Part shown: piece after piece, positions 11,028-21,340 of the stretch | Layout of the letters: every line of letters begins with the position of its first letter | Position numbering within the stretch: position 1 is the first letter of the stretch | NCBI RefSeq assembly: GCF_964275005.1 | Contig: NC_092693.1 | Coordinates: forward strand, 26,527,173 to 26,591,172 | Length of the DNA: 64,000 bases | DNA from: Diadema setosum | Taxonomy: Eukaryota > Echinodermata > Echinoidea > Diadematoida > Diadematidae | Direction of reading: 5' to 3' | The notes under the pieces: generated by a model | The model's database searches: none | The model's input: only the letters and a program-made list of their open reading frames with translations | What the model was told of the DNA's origin: nothing | Made by a program: the position numbers and the translations under genes

Positions 11028-11555
11028 CTAGAGATGTCGATGCATTTGTTTTGCAAGAGGAAGAAAAAAAAAGAGGGTTTCTATCCAAAAATACAAGGTT
11101 GCATGATCTGTATGACAAAAAACAATAAATTGCCTTGATCCATGACTTGACTTTCTGAATGTTACAAAAAATGAACAAGGGCTTGAGTATGATATTATGA
11201 TCTTAAAATCAGAAAATTCTCTGATGAGAGCCAATTTCACTGTGCAGATGATATTTTTCCCCAAATAGGCATACAAATCGGAAAACTGAGGATGAAGCAG
11301 CAGGCCTATAACAGTTTTCACCCATAATTCCACCCATGATATCACGTCTTCATTTGAATGATACAATACGCAACTGTAAAATACGGCTGGCACAGGTCTC
11401 ACAGCATCTGTCACACTGGAACTTCTTTTAATAAGGGCTGAAATCAACAAGAGTCCTGACAAGATCAGGAAGGGTTGCAGAAGCAAATTATGCCATTTTG
11501 GCATTCTTTCCACATCACATGCAGAAAAAGTGTGTGAAAAAGCTTGTCTCAACAC
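11028..11555 (-). CDS. Open frame of unknown nature, possible terminal exon
   Basis: A minus-strand frame stays open for 175 codons in AT-rich DNA, which is long for chance. After an internal acceptor-like TTGATTTCAG (about 11440) it reads TDAVRPVPAVFYSCVLYHSN and VELWVKTVIGLLLHPQFSDL, with a hydrophobic segment. The end of the frame becomes Phe-rich and low-complexity, like UTR. I recognise no family. It may be an exon with its 3' flank, or chance. Confidence 0.25.
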   Translation of the reverse strand: MLRQAFSHTFSACDVERMPKWHNLLLQPFLILSGLLLISALIKRSSSVTDAVRPVPAVFYSCVLYHSNEDVISWVELWVKTVIGLLLHPQFSDLYAYLGKNIICTVKLALIREFSDFKIIISYSSPCSFFVTFRKSSHGSRQFIVFCHTDHATLYFWIETLFFFLPLAKQMHRHL

Positions 11556-11883
11556 ATTACTAGGAATGTGTGAGTACTGATTGCAGACATACCTAGGAGT
11601 GTCCTAGGAATCAATAAGGGCAAAAATGCTGCAGCAAATGCTGATCATAGCAGGACAGCGTAGACACATCTAGGATCACACAAGGAGTGGTAAAATCATG
11701 GACTACTAGAGCAATCAGGATGACTTTCTGACAAACACTTCGATACATGGACAATATGAGGGAATTGAGTTATAAATCCTTGCCAACTTTGTTATCCCCT
11801 TTACACCAATGCTATGTCCATTGAGTTCTCGCTGCCATGCGTCAAAGAAAAATGGCCATGATGCAGTGGGAACTGCGTCCTGG
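11556..11883. other. Noncoding stretch, nothing identified
   Basis: No ORF, repeat border or RNA gene was recognised in these 330 bases. Confidence 0.4.
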
Positions 11884-12142
11884 CCATATCGTCGCTGGGG
11901 TGACAAGACCTTGTATCTGCAATTTTGGTGAAAATGACTTTTTGTGATTAATGGTCAAATAATGGATTAAGTAATATCCTGACCAAATCCTAACTCTTTT
12001 AATCCAAAAATGAAACCACCACGGCATGTCAAAGGAAACGCTATCCCATTCGCTATAGTGCTTTGGCCGCCGTGTTTTTTGGCTCCCCTGAACATTTGAC
12101 ATTTTGTAGATATGAGGTCTTGTCACCCCAGCGACGATATGG
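11884..12142. mobile_element. MITE-like foldback element with perfect 28-bp inverted ends
   Basis: The 28 bases at 11884-11911 (starting CCATATCGTCGCTGGGG) are the exact reverse complement of 12115-12142. Imperfect pairing continues inward (TGTATCTGCA against CATATCTACA). The 259-bp length, lack of coding sequence and terminal symmetry fit a non-autonomous DNA transposon. I could not fix the target duplication, so the true ends may lie slightly outside these arms. Superfamily unknown. Confidence 0.65.
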
Positions 12143-12149
12143 TCATGGT

Positions 12150-13345
12150 CTAAGCTGCTTCATGACAGACAAGAGTGAGCATGGCAAGAGGAGAGAAGAG
12201 TATGCAAGGAAAAAGGAAAAATTATACAGGACAGATTCAATGTTGGATCAGGAAATAGGATAACCTGACCAGACAAATAACTGAAGCAGAGGAATAAGCA
12301 CATGAAAATTGAAGGTATGGACTGAGCTGGAAGCTTATCAATGACAGTTCTGGATGGAATACATCTCAGTCTGTCATTGTTCAGGGTGATAGTGCAGAAA
12401 AGAAAGTTGCAACTGTGTACTCACACTCCAAAAACCTCTTGGGCAACCCTCCTGAGCTTTTAGAAGATAATGAACCAATAACACCCACTTTCAGTGACCT
12501 TCCCATACCAGATGGCCTTTCACAATGAGTGATTACAAGGAGGATGAGTGATTACAAGAAGGCTAAAGCATGCATAAAGAAGGACAAAAGCAGTGGGAAG
12601 GATGGGGTACACTAGCCCCTAAAGTACTGAAATATCTCCCTGTGGATGACATCATCTTAGAAATTATCCACCACTCAAAGGCGGATGGGGACCAGCTGGA
12701 ACAGTGGTCTACATTTAACATCATACCAGTATCAAATTCAGGGGATCTCTCCCAGACTGATAACTAACATGGGATTTGCCTGAGCTCAGTAGTAACCGAA
12801 ACATATTACAGACTCTCAGTGACTCTCAGAATGGCTTTCGACAGGAAAAATCGACTGGAGGACAGATCCTAGCACTTAGAAGAATACTTGAAGGAGTGAG
12901 AGATAGGAGCCTTCCTGCTGTGATCACATTTATTGATTTCAAGAAGGCCTATGAAAGCATTCATCGACGGAAGCTAATCGAGATTTTCAATGCTTATGCC
13001 ATTCCTGAGAAACTAGTTCATGCCATTGTCACTTATTCCTAGATGCATACAAAGGTATGCTTGCCTCATGGAGAGATAGAGTACATTCAAATACTGACTG
13101 GGGTACAGTACTTCAAGGAGACACATCAGCACCCTTTCTGTTTATCATAGCCCTTGACTATGTTTTGAGGCTTGCCATCAATGGCAAGGAAAAGGAGCTT
13201 GGTTTTACCAAGGAGGTTTTATATAAGTATGTGCTTAACTGGAGCTGCCTCACAGATAAGGAAGACGTCGTGTGAAAAAATGGAGGGTACACTTGCGATA
13301 GCCCAAAGTCTCAGCAACAACATATTAAAATCTGGGAGAAATTCA
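12150..13345 (+). pseudogene. Degraded LINE reverse transcriptase
   Basis: Several frames together show a non-LTR retrotransposon ORF2. In order: SWKLINDSSGW and LLGNPPELLED (about 12320-12470), EQWSTFNIIPVSNSGD (about 12700), NGFRQEKSTGGQILALRRIL (about 12830), VITFIDFKKAYESIHRRKLI (RT motif A region, about 12930), VLQGDTSAPFLFIIALDYVL (motif B region, about 13110) and AINGKEKELGF. The catalytic YADD/FADD block is absent because the sequence degenerates after 13270. Multiple frame changes and stops show an old dead copy, of the endonuclease-type LINEs common in marine invertebrates. Confidence 0.8.
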
Positions 13346-13359
13346 CTGAAGGGTAAGTG

Positions 13360-14470
13360 AGCTAGTGCTCGATAAGGACAGTCATGTCAATTTTCATTTC
13401 CAGAAAAACTGCACTCCCATAGAGATAACACGTAAACTGGTCAAATTTGACAAGGTTACTTTCAATCCATTTTTACGAGGTGATGACGTCATCCAATCAA
13501 AATTCTGATATCACTTTGCTGAATGAGCATTCAATAAGCTACAACACACTGAAATCTGGTTGAAAATCGGCAAAGGATAAGTGAGATACGCTCAAGTGAA
13601 CGTGAAATTTGATGACGTCATTCTGAAAATTTACCTTTTTTATTTCATATTAAGGAATTTGAAACCTTTCAATCATTTTGTCAGCATCAGGCACCCATGA
13701 AATGATATGTACAACTCACCAGCTTTCAGAATATGTAAAGAAAATGGGGGGTCACCGTCCATCCTGATGAGTTAAATGGGATTTAAAATTAGCTTCTTTT
13801 TTTTTGGTATATAAATGCACTGTGTATCGCTATTGACGTGCGCGCGGAATTTCAACTATGACGGGCCCGTATGATGTTATATTAGTCAGACTGGCTTGAA
13901 ACTTGGTAGAATTATTCCTTTACATTTTAGACATCCGATACATGTGAAAAAACGGGAAATTTCTATCGCATACGAGCTGCGCATGTGTATATGCGCGCGC
14001 GCATATGCGTCTGTCCATTTTTTTCAATTTTTCAAAAAATGCTCCAAATGATCTGAAACGTGTGCAAAAAATTGTTGAGCTCGATTGGAGCATGTAAACA
14101 TTTCAACGTGCGCATACGCCCACGTTTTAAGTGTAGAGATGAATTTTGAGAATATGAGTTGAAAGAGCTTGACTTGAAGTATATGAGATGTAAATTTCAT
14201 TGAGAAATTCCATTCCATTAATGAAATATGAATGAGAATGTGATTTCAGATAATGACGTCATAGTGACGTCACCGTCGACTGATCACAATGATTTTTATT
14301 AATTAGATCTGTCGTCTTTGGGACATGATACATATAATGGTATAATTTTGAAATTGATAGGCAGAGGACTTTCTGAGTTAACCTCTGCACAACTTTTGAG
14401 GAGAAAGAAGAAGAAGAACAAAGAATCAGTACAGATACAGAAGGTGATCCGAGAGCATACTCGGATCACC
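13360..14470 (+). mobile_element. Noncoding repeat ending in a perfect hairpin
   Basis: A 1.1-kb sequence without coding potential has repeated GATGACGTCA and GTGACGTCAC motifs and CGCGCGCATATGCG stretches. It ends with a purine-rich (GAA)n run and then the hairpin at 14443-14470. A long noncoding body, a simple run and a terminal hairpin together are typical of a dispersed invertebrate element type. The left border is approximate, and mobility is inferred from style. Confidence 0.45.
14443..14470. repeat. Perfect 11-bp stem, 6-nt loop hairpin
   Basis: GGTGATCCGAG and CTCGGATCACC are exact reverse complements around AGCATA. It sits directly after a GAAGAAGAAG run and marks the probable 3' end of the preceding repeat. 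Confidence 0.85.
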
Positions 14471-14513
14471 TAATCATAACTTTCTTGATTAAAATAGGGG
14501 GAAAACCAGGTGA

Positions 14514-15101
14514 GTTCTTCAACTTCAGTATGTAACTGTCACGTAGCACTAAAATCGATACTTTGGGTACCCGATAATGGTGCCCTAAATGTTCGTGACG
14601 GAGATGACATGAAATGGCGGGACACACAATTTTGAATTATCAAATTCATTTTTTCTTAAATTGTTTGATATTGGTATATCTTATGCTAATAATTCACTAG
14701 TAGTAGTACACTCTGAAATAAAATAAAAAAGCATTTAAAAACATTTCAACATGCTTCCATCTTGAAATGCGACATAAGGATAATTATTTGTAGTATCACC
14801 GGGACATGTTCTTCAACTTCAGTATGTAACTGTCACGTAGCACTAAAATCGATACTTTGGGTACCCGATAATGGTGCCCTAAATGTTCGTGACGGAGATG
14901 ACATGAAATGGCGGGACACACAATTTTGAATTATCAAATTCATTTTTTCTTAAATTGTTTGATATTGGTATATCTTATGCTAATAATTCACTAGTAGTAG
15001 TACACTCTGAAATAAAATAAAAAAGCATTTAAAAACATTTCAACATGCTTCCATCTTGAAATGCGACATAAGGATAATTATTTGTAGTATCACCGGGACA
15101 T
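14514..15101. repeat. Exact tandem duplication, 2 x 294 bp
   Basis: The segment starting GTTCTTCAACTTCAGTATG at 14514 is repeated from 14808. I saw no difference between the copies when reading line by line. Each ends GTATCACCGGGACATG. Near identity in such diverged surroundings means a very recent duplication or an assembly error. No coding content was recognised. Confidence 0.9.
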
Positions 15102-15299
15102 GGGGTTTTCAGTGGTACGGATACGGGAAAATTAAAACAATAGGTCAGGATAAACGATTCTTCCCCTTTTTTGTATGTTATCTTAACTCCATGAATGTAA
15201 GTCATTGTAAACAGAACAGAAAGTAATGAAAAGACCTATTATTTTTGTACATATTACCTTTAAACTGGAGGGACACAGAAATAGAAATATACACTAAGC

Positions 15300-15640
15300 G
15301 AAGAATGACCCTTATTCACCATGTTGAAAAGGCCATGTGAACAGGTTGTGCTGGCACATAGGCTGCACCTCGAGTTTACTGCTTCTTTTTCAAGACATGG
15401 AGAAAAAAGTGAAATGTAACATTTTCACTTGACATTTGACCTTCGACTTCATGCCCCGAAACTCTCTCCAGAGAATCTTTATTTGGTAGTACATGTATAC
15501 ACAAAGTTTCAAGAAAATAACTTGGGAGAAATGAAGCAACTTTGAGAAATTGACCTTGACCTTTGACCTTGAGCATGTGCACCCACAAGTTGATAGGCAC
15601 AACTTCGCCCACTAATAGGATACCTCAAACGGTTCTTTGT
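15300..15640 (-). repeat. TGACCTTTGACC-type dispersed repeat, copy 1
   Basis: Contains CCAGAGAATCTTTATTTGG, ACAAAGTTTCAAGAAA, TTGACCTTGACCTTTGACC and the phrase AAGTTGATAGGCACAACTTC, all shared with 16.4-17.3 kb and 43.2-43.65 kb. No protein. A perfect TGACCTTTGACCT occurs at 15557-15569. Confidence 0.7.
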
Positions 15641-15649
15641 GGACAGTTA

Positions 15650-16190
15650 CGCTGTCCACAAAATTGATTACGTCTGTGATAGCATGATTGAGAATCTACG
15701 CTTTAATAAGGTACCACGCCAGTTCCAAGATAAACTCAAAACTATTGACAATGAAGATTTAAAGCTTGGATAAATTACTAATCTGTGGTGACAAAACGGG
15801 AAACTTCTACAAGATGGATTGACCTCTCTACCAAAAACTCCTTTGGGAAAACATAACCAACAGCTACAAATCTACTACTGAACATGAGAAGTGCCAATGA
15901 TAATGATGCTGAGGCGTTAACCATCACTGCTGACTTGAGAACAGACAACTGTATGGAGCCCATGGCTATGAAGCAAGCCTTCATAACTTTGAAAGATCCC
16001 ATTCAAGCAGAATTTGGGAAATACACTCCCTTGCAGGTTGATTAACCCTGCCAAAAGTGAAATGGGCATCGTTAGCCAAATTGATCAGGGACAACATCAA
16101 CGATGCTGTTAGAAGAGCCTCAAGGGTAAACCAATGGCGGATTTTCATGGATGTGATGGCATAGTTCAAGAACATAAAGGAACTAGAAAT
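15650..16190 (+). pseudogene. Relic of a second, different reverse-transcriptase family
   Basis: Out-of-frame pieces give QAFITLKDP (about 15975), then PCRLINPAKSEMGIVS (about 16035, across a frame change), RRASRVNQW (about 16110) and FKNIKEL. The order ITLKDH, LINPAKSE, NQW and WFKNI is a signature I associate with a separate group of invertebrate RT-containing proteins, distinct from the LINEs here. It is embedded between two TGACC-type repeats. Stops and shifts throughout show a dead fragment. Exact family uncertain. Confidence 0.5.
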
Positions 16191-16379
16191 GTCGCTATGG
16201 CGACTGGTATGCCTCCGCCATAATGCATGATTCTCCTAATAGGTCTAGATAGTACATGTGGACAATGTGTGATTACATTTTCACAATACTGGCAAAACAT
16301 TAAAATGACAAATTTGTCACAAATGTGTTGAATGTTTACCTTCCTTGACCTAGGATTAATGGATGAATAGGAGAGCATG

Positions 16380-16863
16380 TATTTGGGGATTTAAGGACTT
16401 TTACTTGACTTTGACCCATTCATACGTTTATGCATTGAGTAATTTTCAAGGTATGGAGAAAAAGTGCAATTTCTATATTGAATAGTAAATTGTTACCATT
16501 TTCATCTGGCCTAGCTGTGACCCTAAAATTCATAACATAGTCACTGTCAGGCTGAACATGCACAAATATGTAGTAAGTTTCAAGATAACTTGAGCCACTT
16601 CTGAGATATGGAGGAAAAAGTTAGTTCAGCACTTTCACTTGATCTTTGACCTTTTGACCTTTGAGGCAAAAAAAAAAAAAAACTTTCCAGAAAATCTCTA
16701 TTAGGTTATACATGCATACACCAAGTGTAAAAAAAATAATCCTGCTGGCTTTGCATAAACATGACGGAAATAGTAAAATTTAGAAGTGTTGCCCTTGACC
16801 TTTGACCCCTGACCTTTGACCCCATGAACCCTATTCATTGTCTAGATAATCACTGCCAGTCAG

Positions 16864-16907
<44 letters not shown>

Positions 16908-17345
16908 CCATGACGATACCTTGAACAATTTCCAAGGTACAGAGAAAAAAGTGAAGTTTTAATATTTTTACTTGACCTTTTGACCTTTGACCTTTAACCT
17001 CATGACCCCAAACTTTCACCAGAGAATCTTAATTGGGTAATACATGTATACACTAAGTTTCAAGAAAGTATCTTCAGGCATTGCATAGATATGGTGGAAA
17101 TAGTGAAATTTTATGTATTTGACCTTGACCTTTTGACCTTTGACCTTGAGCATGTGCACCCAAAAGTTGATAGGCACAACTTCACCCCCTAATACACATA
17201 CATGCCAAGTTTCATTAGGATACCTCAAAAGGTTTTTTAGTTACGCTTGCCACAAAATTCATTATGGATGGACGGACGGAAGGACGGACGGACGGACAAC
17301 CCGAAAACATAATGCCTCCGGCACCACTTCGTGGCGGGGCATAAA
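16380..17345 (-). repeat. TGACCTTTGACC-type dispersed repeat with GACGG run and hairpin end
   Basis: Holds at least three diverged internal units, each with a TGACCTTTGACC cluster (about 16650, 16796, 16981, 17134). A (TA)n microsatellite lies at 16868-16903. The right end has a GGAC(G)n run (17266-17297) followed by ATGCCTCCGGCACCA-CTTCG-TGGCGGGGCAT, an imperfect hairpin. A related tail lies at 58.44-58.53 kb. Noncoding. Probably a composite of nested copies. Confidence 0.7.
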
Positions 17346-17641
17346 AAAACCTGTCTCAGAAAAACCATGATTTGGGATACTTTTACTAATTTTTTTCATA
17401 GTGAAATGTAATGTACAGGCAGCAAATCAGCATCTATCATATGAAGATTTTGATCAGAGGAGCGCTTCCCCTCCATTTTTGGCTTATTACAGGGAAACTC
17501 CTTTTGTGACTTACAACTCATTTTGACAGAGTGCCACACAAATTAGTTAAAGGAGAAGTCCGGACGATTTTGAATAAATTTCACCAAAATCTACATAAAT
17601 CAAGGACCATAATGACTAAAAATGTAAAAATTGCTCCACTA
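17346..17641. other. Noncoding flank of the LINE
   Basis: Contains TTAAAGGAGAAGTCCGGACG, a phrase typical of dispersed repeats, and no coding sequence. The LINE starts abruptly at its right edge. Confidence 0.4.
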
Positions 17642-19138
17642 GTATGGGTGTTTTAAATTTAGTAAATACAATCATTAGTGCAATTGATGATGGGAAGTAC
17701 TGCCTTGGTGTATTTTTAGATTTGTCAAAGGCATTTGACACTATTGACCACAATATACTCTTAAACAAACTTGAACGCTATGGTGTTCGAGGAGTAGCTT
17801 GGAATTGGTTTAAAAGTTACTTGGAAGAAAGATTACAATTTGTTGTTGTTAATGGTGCCAAATCACAATCCAGTAATGTAACTTATGGTGTACCACAGGG
17901 ATCTGTTCTTGGTCCGTTACTGTTTTTGATTTACATAAATGATATCATTAATTCGTCTCAATTATTTACTTATTCTCTTTTTGCTGATGATACATGCTTA
18001 TTATATTCTCACAGGAATATTCACACTCTAATGCAGTCAGTTAATTCTGAAATTTGTAAACTCTTTGCATGGTTTTGCTGTAACAAACTGTTATTAAATA
18101 CTGGTAAAACTAAATGTGTATTATTTAGATCTAGAGGGACGAAAATCCCTGAAAATGTTATTCCCTTAGATGTTGGTGGTCACCAGATCAACCGCAGTCA
18201 ACATGTGCAATTCCTTGGGGTTACAGTTGATGAATTTTTATCTTGGAAAGAACAACTTAATAACGTATGTACTATAGTGTCTCGCAGTGTTGGTGTAATA
18301 TCCAAACTTCGTTTCTTCCTTCCCCAGTATACCCTAGTTACTTTATACAATGCAATTGTTATGCCTCATTTGATGTATTGCAATATTGCTTGGGGACACA
18401 CATTTAGGACTCATGTACATAAGTTGTATGTTCTTCAAAAGAAAGCTGTCAGGTACATAACAAATTCAAACTATAGATCACCTAGTACTCCTTTGTTTTT
18501 GCAGCTACATATTTTGCCGTTTGATGAAATGGTTTCTCTTCAATGCTTAATATTTATGTTTAAATGTCGATCTCTTCAATATACATTTTGTCTAATGTGT
18601 TCGTGGAAAATTCTTCCATCCATCGTTATAATACTCGCCAGAGTAACCTCATCCATCAGCCATAGAACAGCAAGAACACAAAGTACCTTAAATTCATTCA
18701 GAATAGTCTGTGTTAAAGAGTGGAATAAGTTGCCCCGTAATATAATTAATTCCACTACACTGTCTCGATTCAAAATTTTGTGTAAAAGACACCTTTTCGA
18801 CAGATTGAAATTAGGTACATGAATGTAGAAAATGAGATGAGGTAGCCATGTGTCAAGTGTGCATGCATGTGTGTATGCTTGTGTGTGTGTGTGTTGTGTA
18901 TGGGGAGGTGGTATACGTGTACTTGTCTGCATTTATTATGTTGTATAATTTGTACATTATGTTATATTCCATGTAAATATGTTACACCTTGCCATATACT
19001 GTAGCGTATTGTGTAAAGGGGCCCCGACCACAAGCTGTGCTTCACTGGGGTCCCAAACCTGGCTAAATTTTTACAGTTATGTCTTGTATTTTTGTCATGT
19101 TTGATTTGGTTTGAATAAACTGAACTGAACTGAACTGA
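17642..19138 (+). mobile_element. 5'-truncated CR1/L2-like LINE
   Basis: The element comprises the RT-bearing 3' part of ORF2 (17644-18822), a 3' UTR with CCACAAGCTGTGCTTCACTG, and a terminal tandem run of TGAAC units at 19119-19138. A related 3' UTR phrase (CACAAGCTATGCTTCACTAA) occurs in the LINE at 58.0 kb, so both belong to one lineage. The endonuclease and 5' UTR are missing, as expected from incomplete reverse transcription. Confidence 0.85.
17644..18822 (+). CDS. LINE ORF2 fragment: reverse transcriptase and C-terminal domain
   Basis: A 392-codon uninterrupted frame. The RT palm is clear: [16 protein letters not shown] (motif A; residues about 28-43), [20 protein letters not shown] (motif B; about 88-107) and [11 protein letters not shown] (catalytic FADD; about 117-127). 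A thumb region follows ([16 protein letters not shown]), then the C-terminal domain with [19 protein letters not shown] and EWNKLPRNI. An intact protein would also have an N-terminal apurinic-type endonuclease and the RT fingers, lost here by 5' truncation. The initiating ATG is therefore not the native start. Absence of stops suggests a fairly young insertion. The product would reverse-transcribe LINE RNA at the target site. Confidence 0.88.
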   Translation: MGVLNLVNTIISAIDDGKYCLGVFLDLSKAFDTIDHNILLNKLERYGVRGVAWNWFKSYLEERLQFVVVNGAKSQSSNVTYGVPQGSVLGPLLFLIYINDIINSSQLFTYSLFADDTCLLYSHRNIHTLMQSVNSEICKLFAWFCCNKLLLNTGKTKCVLFRSRGTKIPENVIPLDVGGHQINRSQHVQFLGVTVDEFLSWKEQLNNVCTIVSRSVGVISKLRFFLPQYTLVTLYNAIVMPHLMYCNIAWGHTFRTHVHKLYVLQKKAVRYITNSNYRSPSTPLFLQLHILPFDEMVSLQCLIFMFKCRSLQYTFCLMCSWKILPSIVIILARVTSSISHRTARTQSTLNSFRIVCVKEWNKLPRNIINSTTLSRFKILCKRHLFDRLKLGT

Positions 19139-20159
19139 GCTCAGTGTAAATTGATGGTAGGATCTGGGATAGATAAGGTTTATGCAATGGGAAGAGAAAC
19201 TTGGTTTAATTCAGATGTGATCGCATGATGTTATCATGAAGATGTTCATGTCATACACTGTACATATGTATGTGTTCATTCGTGCTGAACTGCAGAGAAG
19301 ACATTTGGTATAGAATACAGACTTTAATGTGGAGGCTTTGACACATTTAGCGATGGGCCTACATGTCCTTAGAAGAGAGAATGTGAAGTAATCCTATTCA
19401 TGAGGATAGCTAGTTGACTGAAGAGTTTCCAGCAGACTGTCACCCAGTTGGCAATTAAGCATAATACAAAGAACATTGAATTTATCAGTTTTAAGTATTC
19501 ATGGGTTAAACTGTTTATTGATTTAAAAAAAACCCCCATACAAACAAATATAAAAATCACAAGCAAGGGACTAATGAAATCATTACTCTTTGTTCACAGC
19601 TTTGATAGTGTCAATCACACAGTGAACAGGGAGCTATGTAAAGAGCAACATGTAAGAAACATATGGATTATCAGCAGTATTATTGAAACTAGTAATTTTT
19701 TTAGTAGTTTAATGTTAAATATATCACAACAATATGTAACACTTTGATTTACTCACCCCTTATCCTTTTGTAGGTGTAACCAGTGTTTCATATTATGAGG
19801 AGTGTATGAATGGCTCTTCTGTACTCAGCAAGGTGTGCATTCTCATTAACTGCCTTTTCATACTCATAGTACTGTATGTTTTTCTTTTGCACATTTCTCT
19901 TTACCATCATTCATTATAATTACGAACATTTCTTTCAATATGAGAGCAATATTAAAGAAAAGAGGTACAATGTAGGGGTCCTACATATCTGTGAAAGTGC
20001 ACACTGTCTTGTTCTTGGTAAACAGTGTACATTGCATAAGAGCATTCAGCATTATGAAAACAATACAAGTATCTATGTTGGACAACTAAGTTTCATTGAA
20101 AAATACCCTCCCAACTCGTCACCATCGATTTTTTAGCATCACTAATTTTGAATCGTAAC
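19139..20159. other. Noncoding stretch, nothing identified
   Basis: About 1 kb of AT-rich sequence with only short chance ORFs. No repeat border, exon or RNA gene was recognised. Confidence 0.5.
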
Positions 20160-20314
20160 TGTTAGATTTCTGTACGCCAGCGAGAAAGATCACGTGACGG
20201 CGTGACGTATTAGCCCCACATTGCTTTTTGTTTGGAGCATCAGCATGTAGCGTACCGGGAGGTTCCGGCCACACAGCGGATGCACGCGGCATGATCTATT
20301 GCTTCACTTAAAAA
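20160..20314 (+). promoter_or_regulatory. Promoter-like GC-richer stretch upstream of a THAP exon
   Basis: Unlike its AT-rich surroundings it contains TCACGTGACGGCGTGACGTA, combining an E-box (CACGTG) and a CRE-like TGACGTA, plus several CpG sites. It ends at the ATG of the THAP exon. No TATA box is evident. Promoter function is inferred from position and composition. Confidence 0.4.
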
Positions 20315-20443
20315 ATGCCGATGTGTCAAGTGTTTGGGTGTTCTAATAAACCGGGCGATGGCCAGAAGAAGAGTTTTTTTACCATTCCGAACCCAGAAAA
20401 TGAGCGGGAAAAATGCGCAAGATGGCTCTCCAATACAAGTTGA
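20315..20443 (+). pseudogene. THAP zinc-finger N-terminal exon, isolated
   Basis: The ATG opens a 42-codon frame starting MPMCQVFGCSNKPGD and continuing KSFFTIPNPENEREKCARWL before a stop. It has the first zinc-ligand Cys pair (Cys4, Cys9), the aromatic FFTIP and the conserved Trp of a THAP domain, a C2CH DNA-binding module of transcription factors and P-element transposases. The second half (CxxH and AVPTLF) was not found downstream in this copy. The exon may lack a good donor, or a weak donor (AAGTTGAT) just before the stop may be used. It lies just outside the left palindrome-array arm. Confidence 0.7.
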
Positions 20444-20765
20444 TCGTTAAAACTTACAAATACTACTCGATGCAGCCTCGCCATACTCCCCATCGGCGGC
20501 GTAACTGCGACCAGCAGCCCCATAGGCATAGCGTATTAAATGGGGCTGTGCACTGTAGCATTCAGAATCATGACAAGGTAGTATCGCGGATAAATATCAA
20601 CTTAAAATTCGAAAAATTTCTTCAATTTGAAGACTCACGAGTAAAGTTGAAGTATTGACAACAGGCTTCGGGCAACGCTTGGTTCTGCCAATAGTCCCTT
20701 TCTGTTCGAAATAATGACCTAATTTGACTCGGTCGTATGGCAAGCCATTTTAACATTTAATCCTA

Positions 20766-21130
20766 TTTCTTGATATCAAGAATTTGACTTCTTGATATCA
20801 AGAATTCATTTCTTGATATCAAGAATTCGATTTCTTGATATCAAGAAATCGAACTTTTGATATCAAGAAATGCCATTGGTTAAGAACACAATATCATTCC
20901 TTGATATCAAGAATTCTACTTCTTGATATCAAGAATTCGATTTCTTGATACCAAGAAATGAATTCTTGATATCAAGAAGTCGATTTCTTGATATCACGAA
21001 TTCAATTCTTGATATCAAGAAATGAATTCTTGATATCAAGAATTCATTTCTTGATATCAAGAAGTCGATTTCTTGATATCAAGAAGTTGAATTCTTGATA
21101 TCAAGAATTCATTTTTAGATATCAAGAATT
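20766..21130. repeat. Array of about 16 copies of the palindrome TTCTTGATATCAAGAA
   Basis: Most copies are perfect 16-bp palindromes with a central GATATC. They are spaced 21-24 bp apart by short AT-rich linkers (ATTCGA, ATTCAT, GTCGAT), with one wider gap at 20870-20900. A few are variants, e.g. GATACCAAG at 20946 and GATATCACG at 20990. Each copy could be a dimeric protein-binding site or extrude as a small cruciform (inference). Confidence 0.92.
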
Positions 21131-21149
21131 CATCTTTATTTCGAACGCA

Positions 21150-21340
21150 AAATATGTGCAGGAATTCATTCTGATTTCGAGCTTAAAAGTTGTGCAGGAA
21201 TTCACAGGTTATTTTGAGTGCAAAACTTGTGCAGAAATTGAATCTGATTTCGAGCTCAAAAATTGTGCAGGAATTCATTCCGATTTCGAGCTCAAAAGTT
21301 GTGCAGGAATTCGCAGTTCATTTCAAGCGCAAAAGTAGAG
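21150..21340 (+). repeat. Five 35-36-bp units, GTGCAGGAATTC type
   Basis: Each unit starts GTGCAGGAATTC (or GTGCAGAAATTG) and contains TTTCGAGCTCAAAA or a diverged TTTNAGNGCAAAA. Two unit types alternate, one with ATTCNGATTTCGAGCTC and one with CAG..ATTTNAGNGC, giving a higher-order period near 72 bp. The mirror array is at 34440-34690. Confidence 0.85.

Noticed and set aside
20766..21130. CRISPR-like regular repeat array
   Set aside because: The linkers are short and similar rather than unique spacers, the DNA is eukaryotic and no cas genes exist here. It is a palindrome array.
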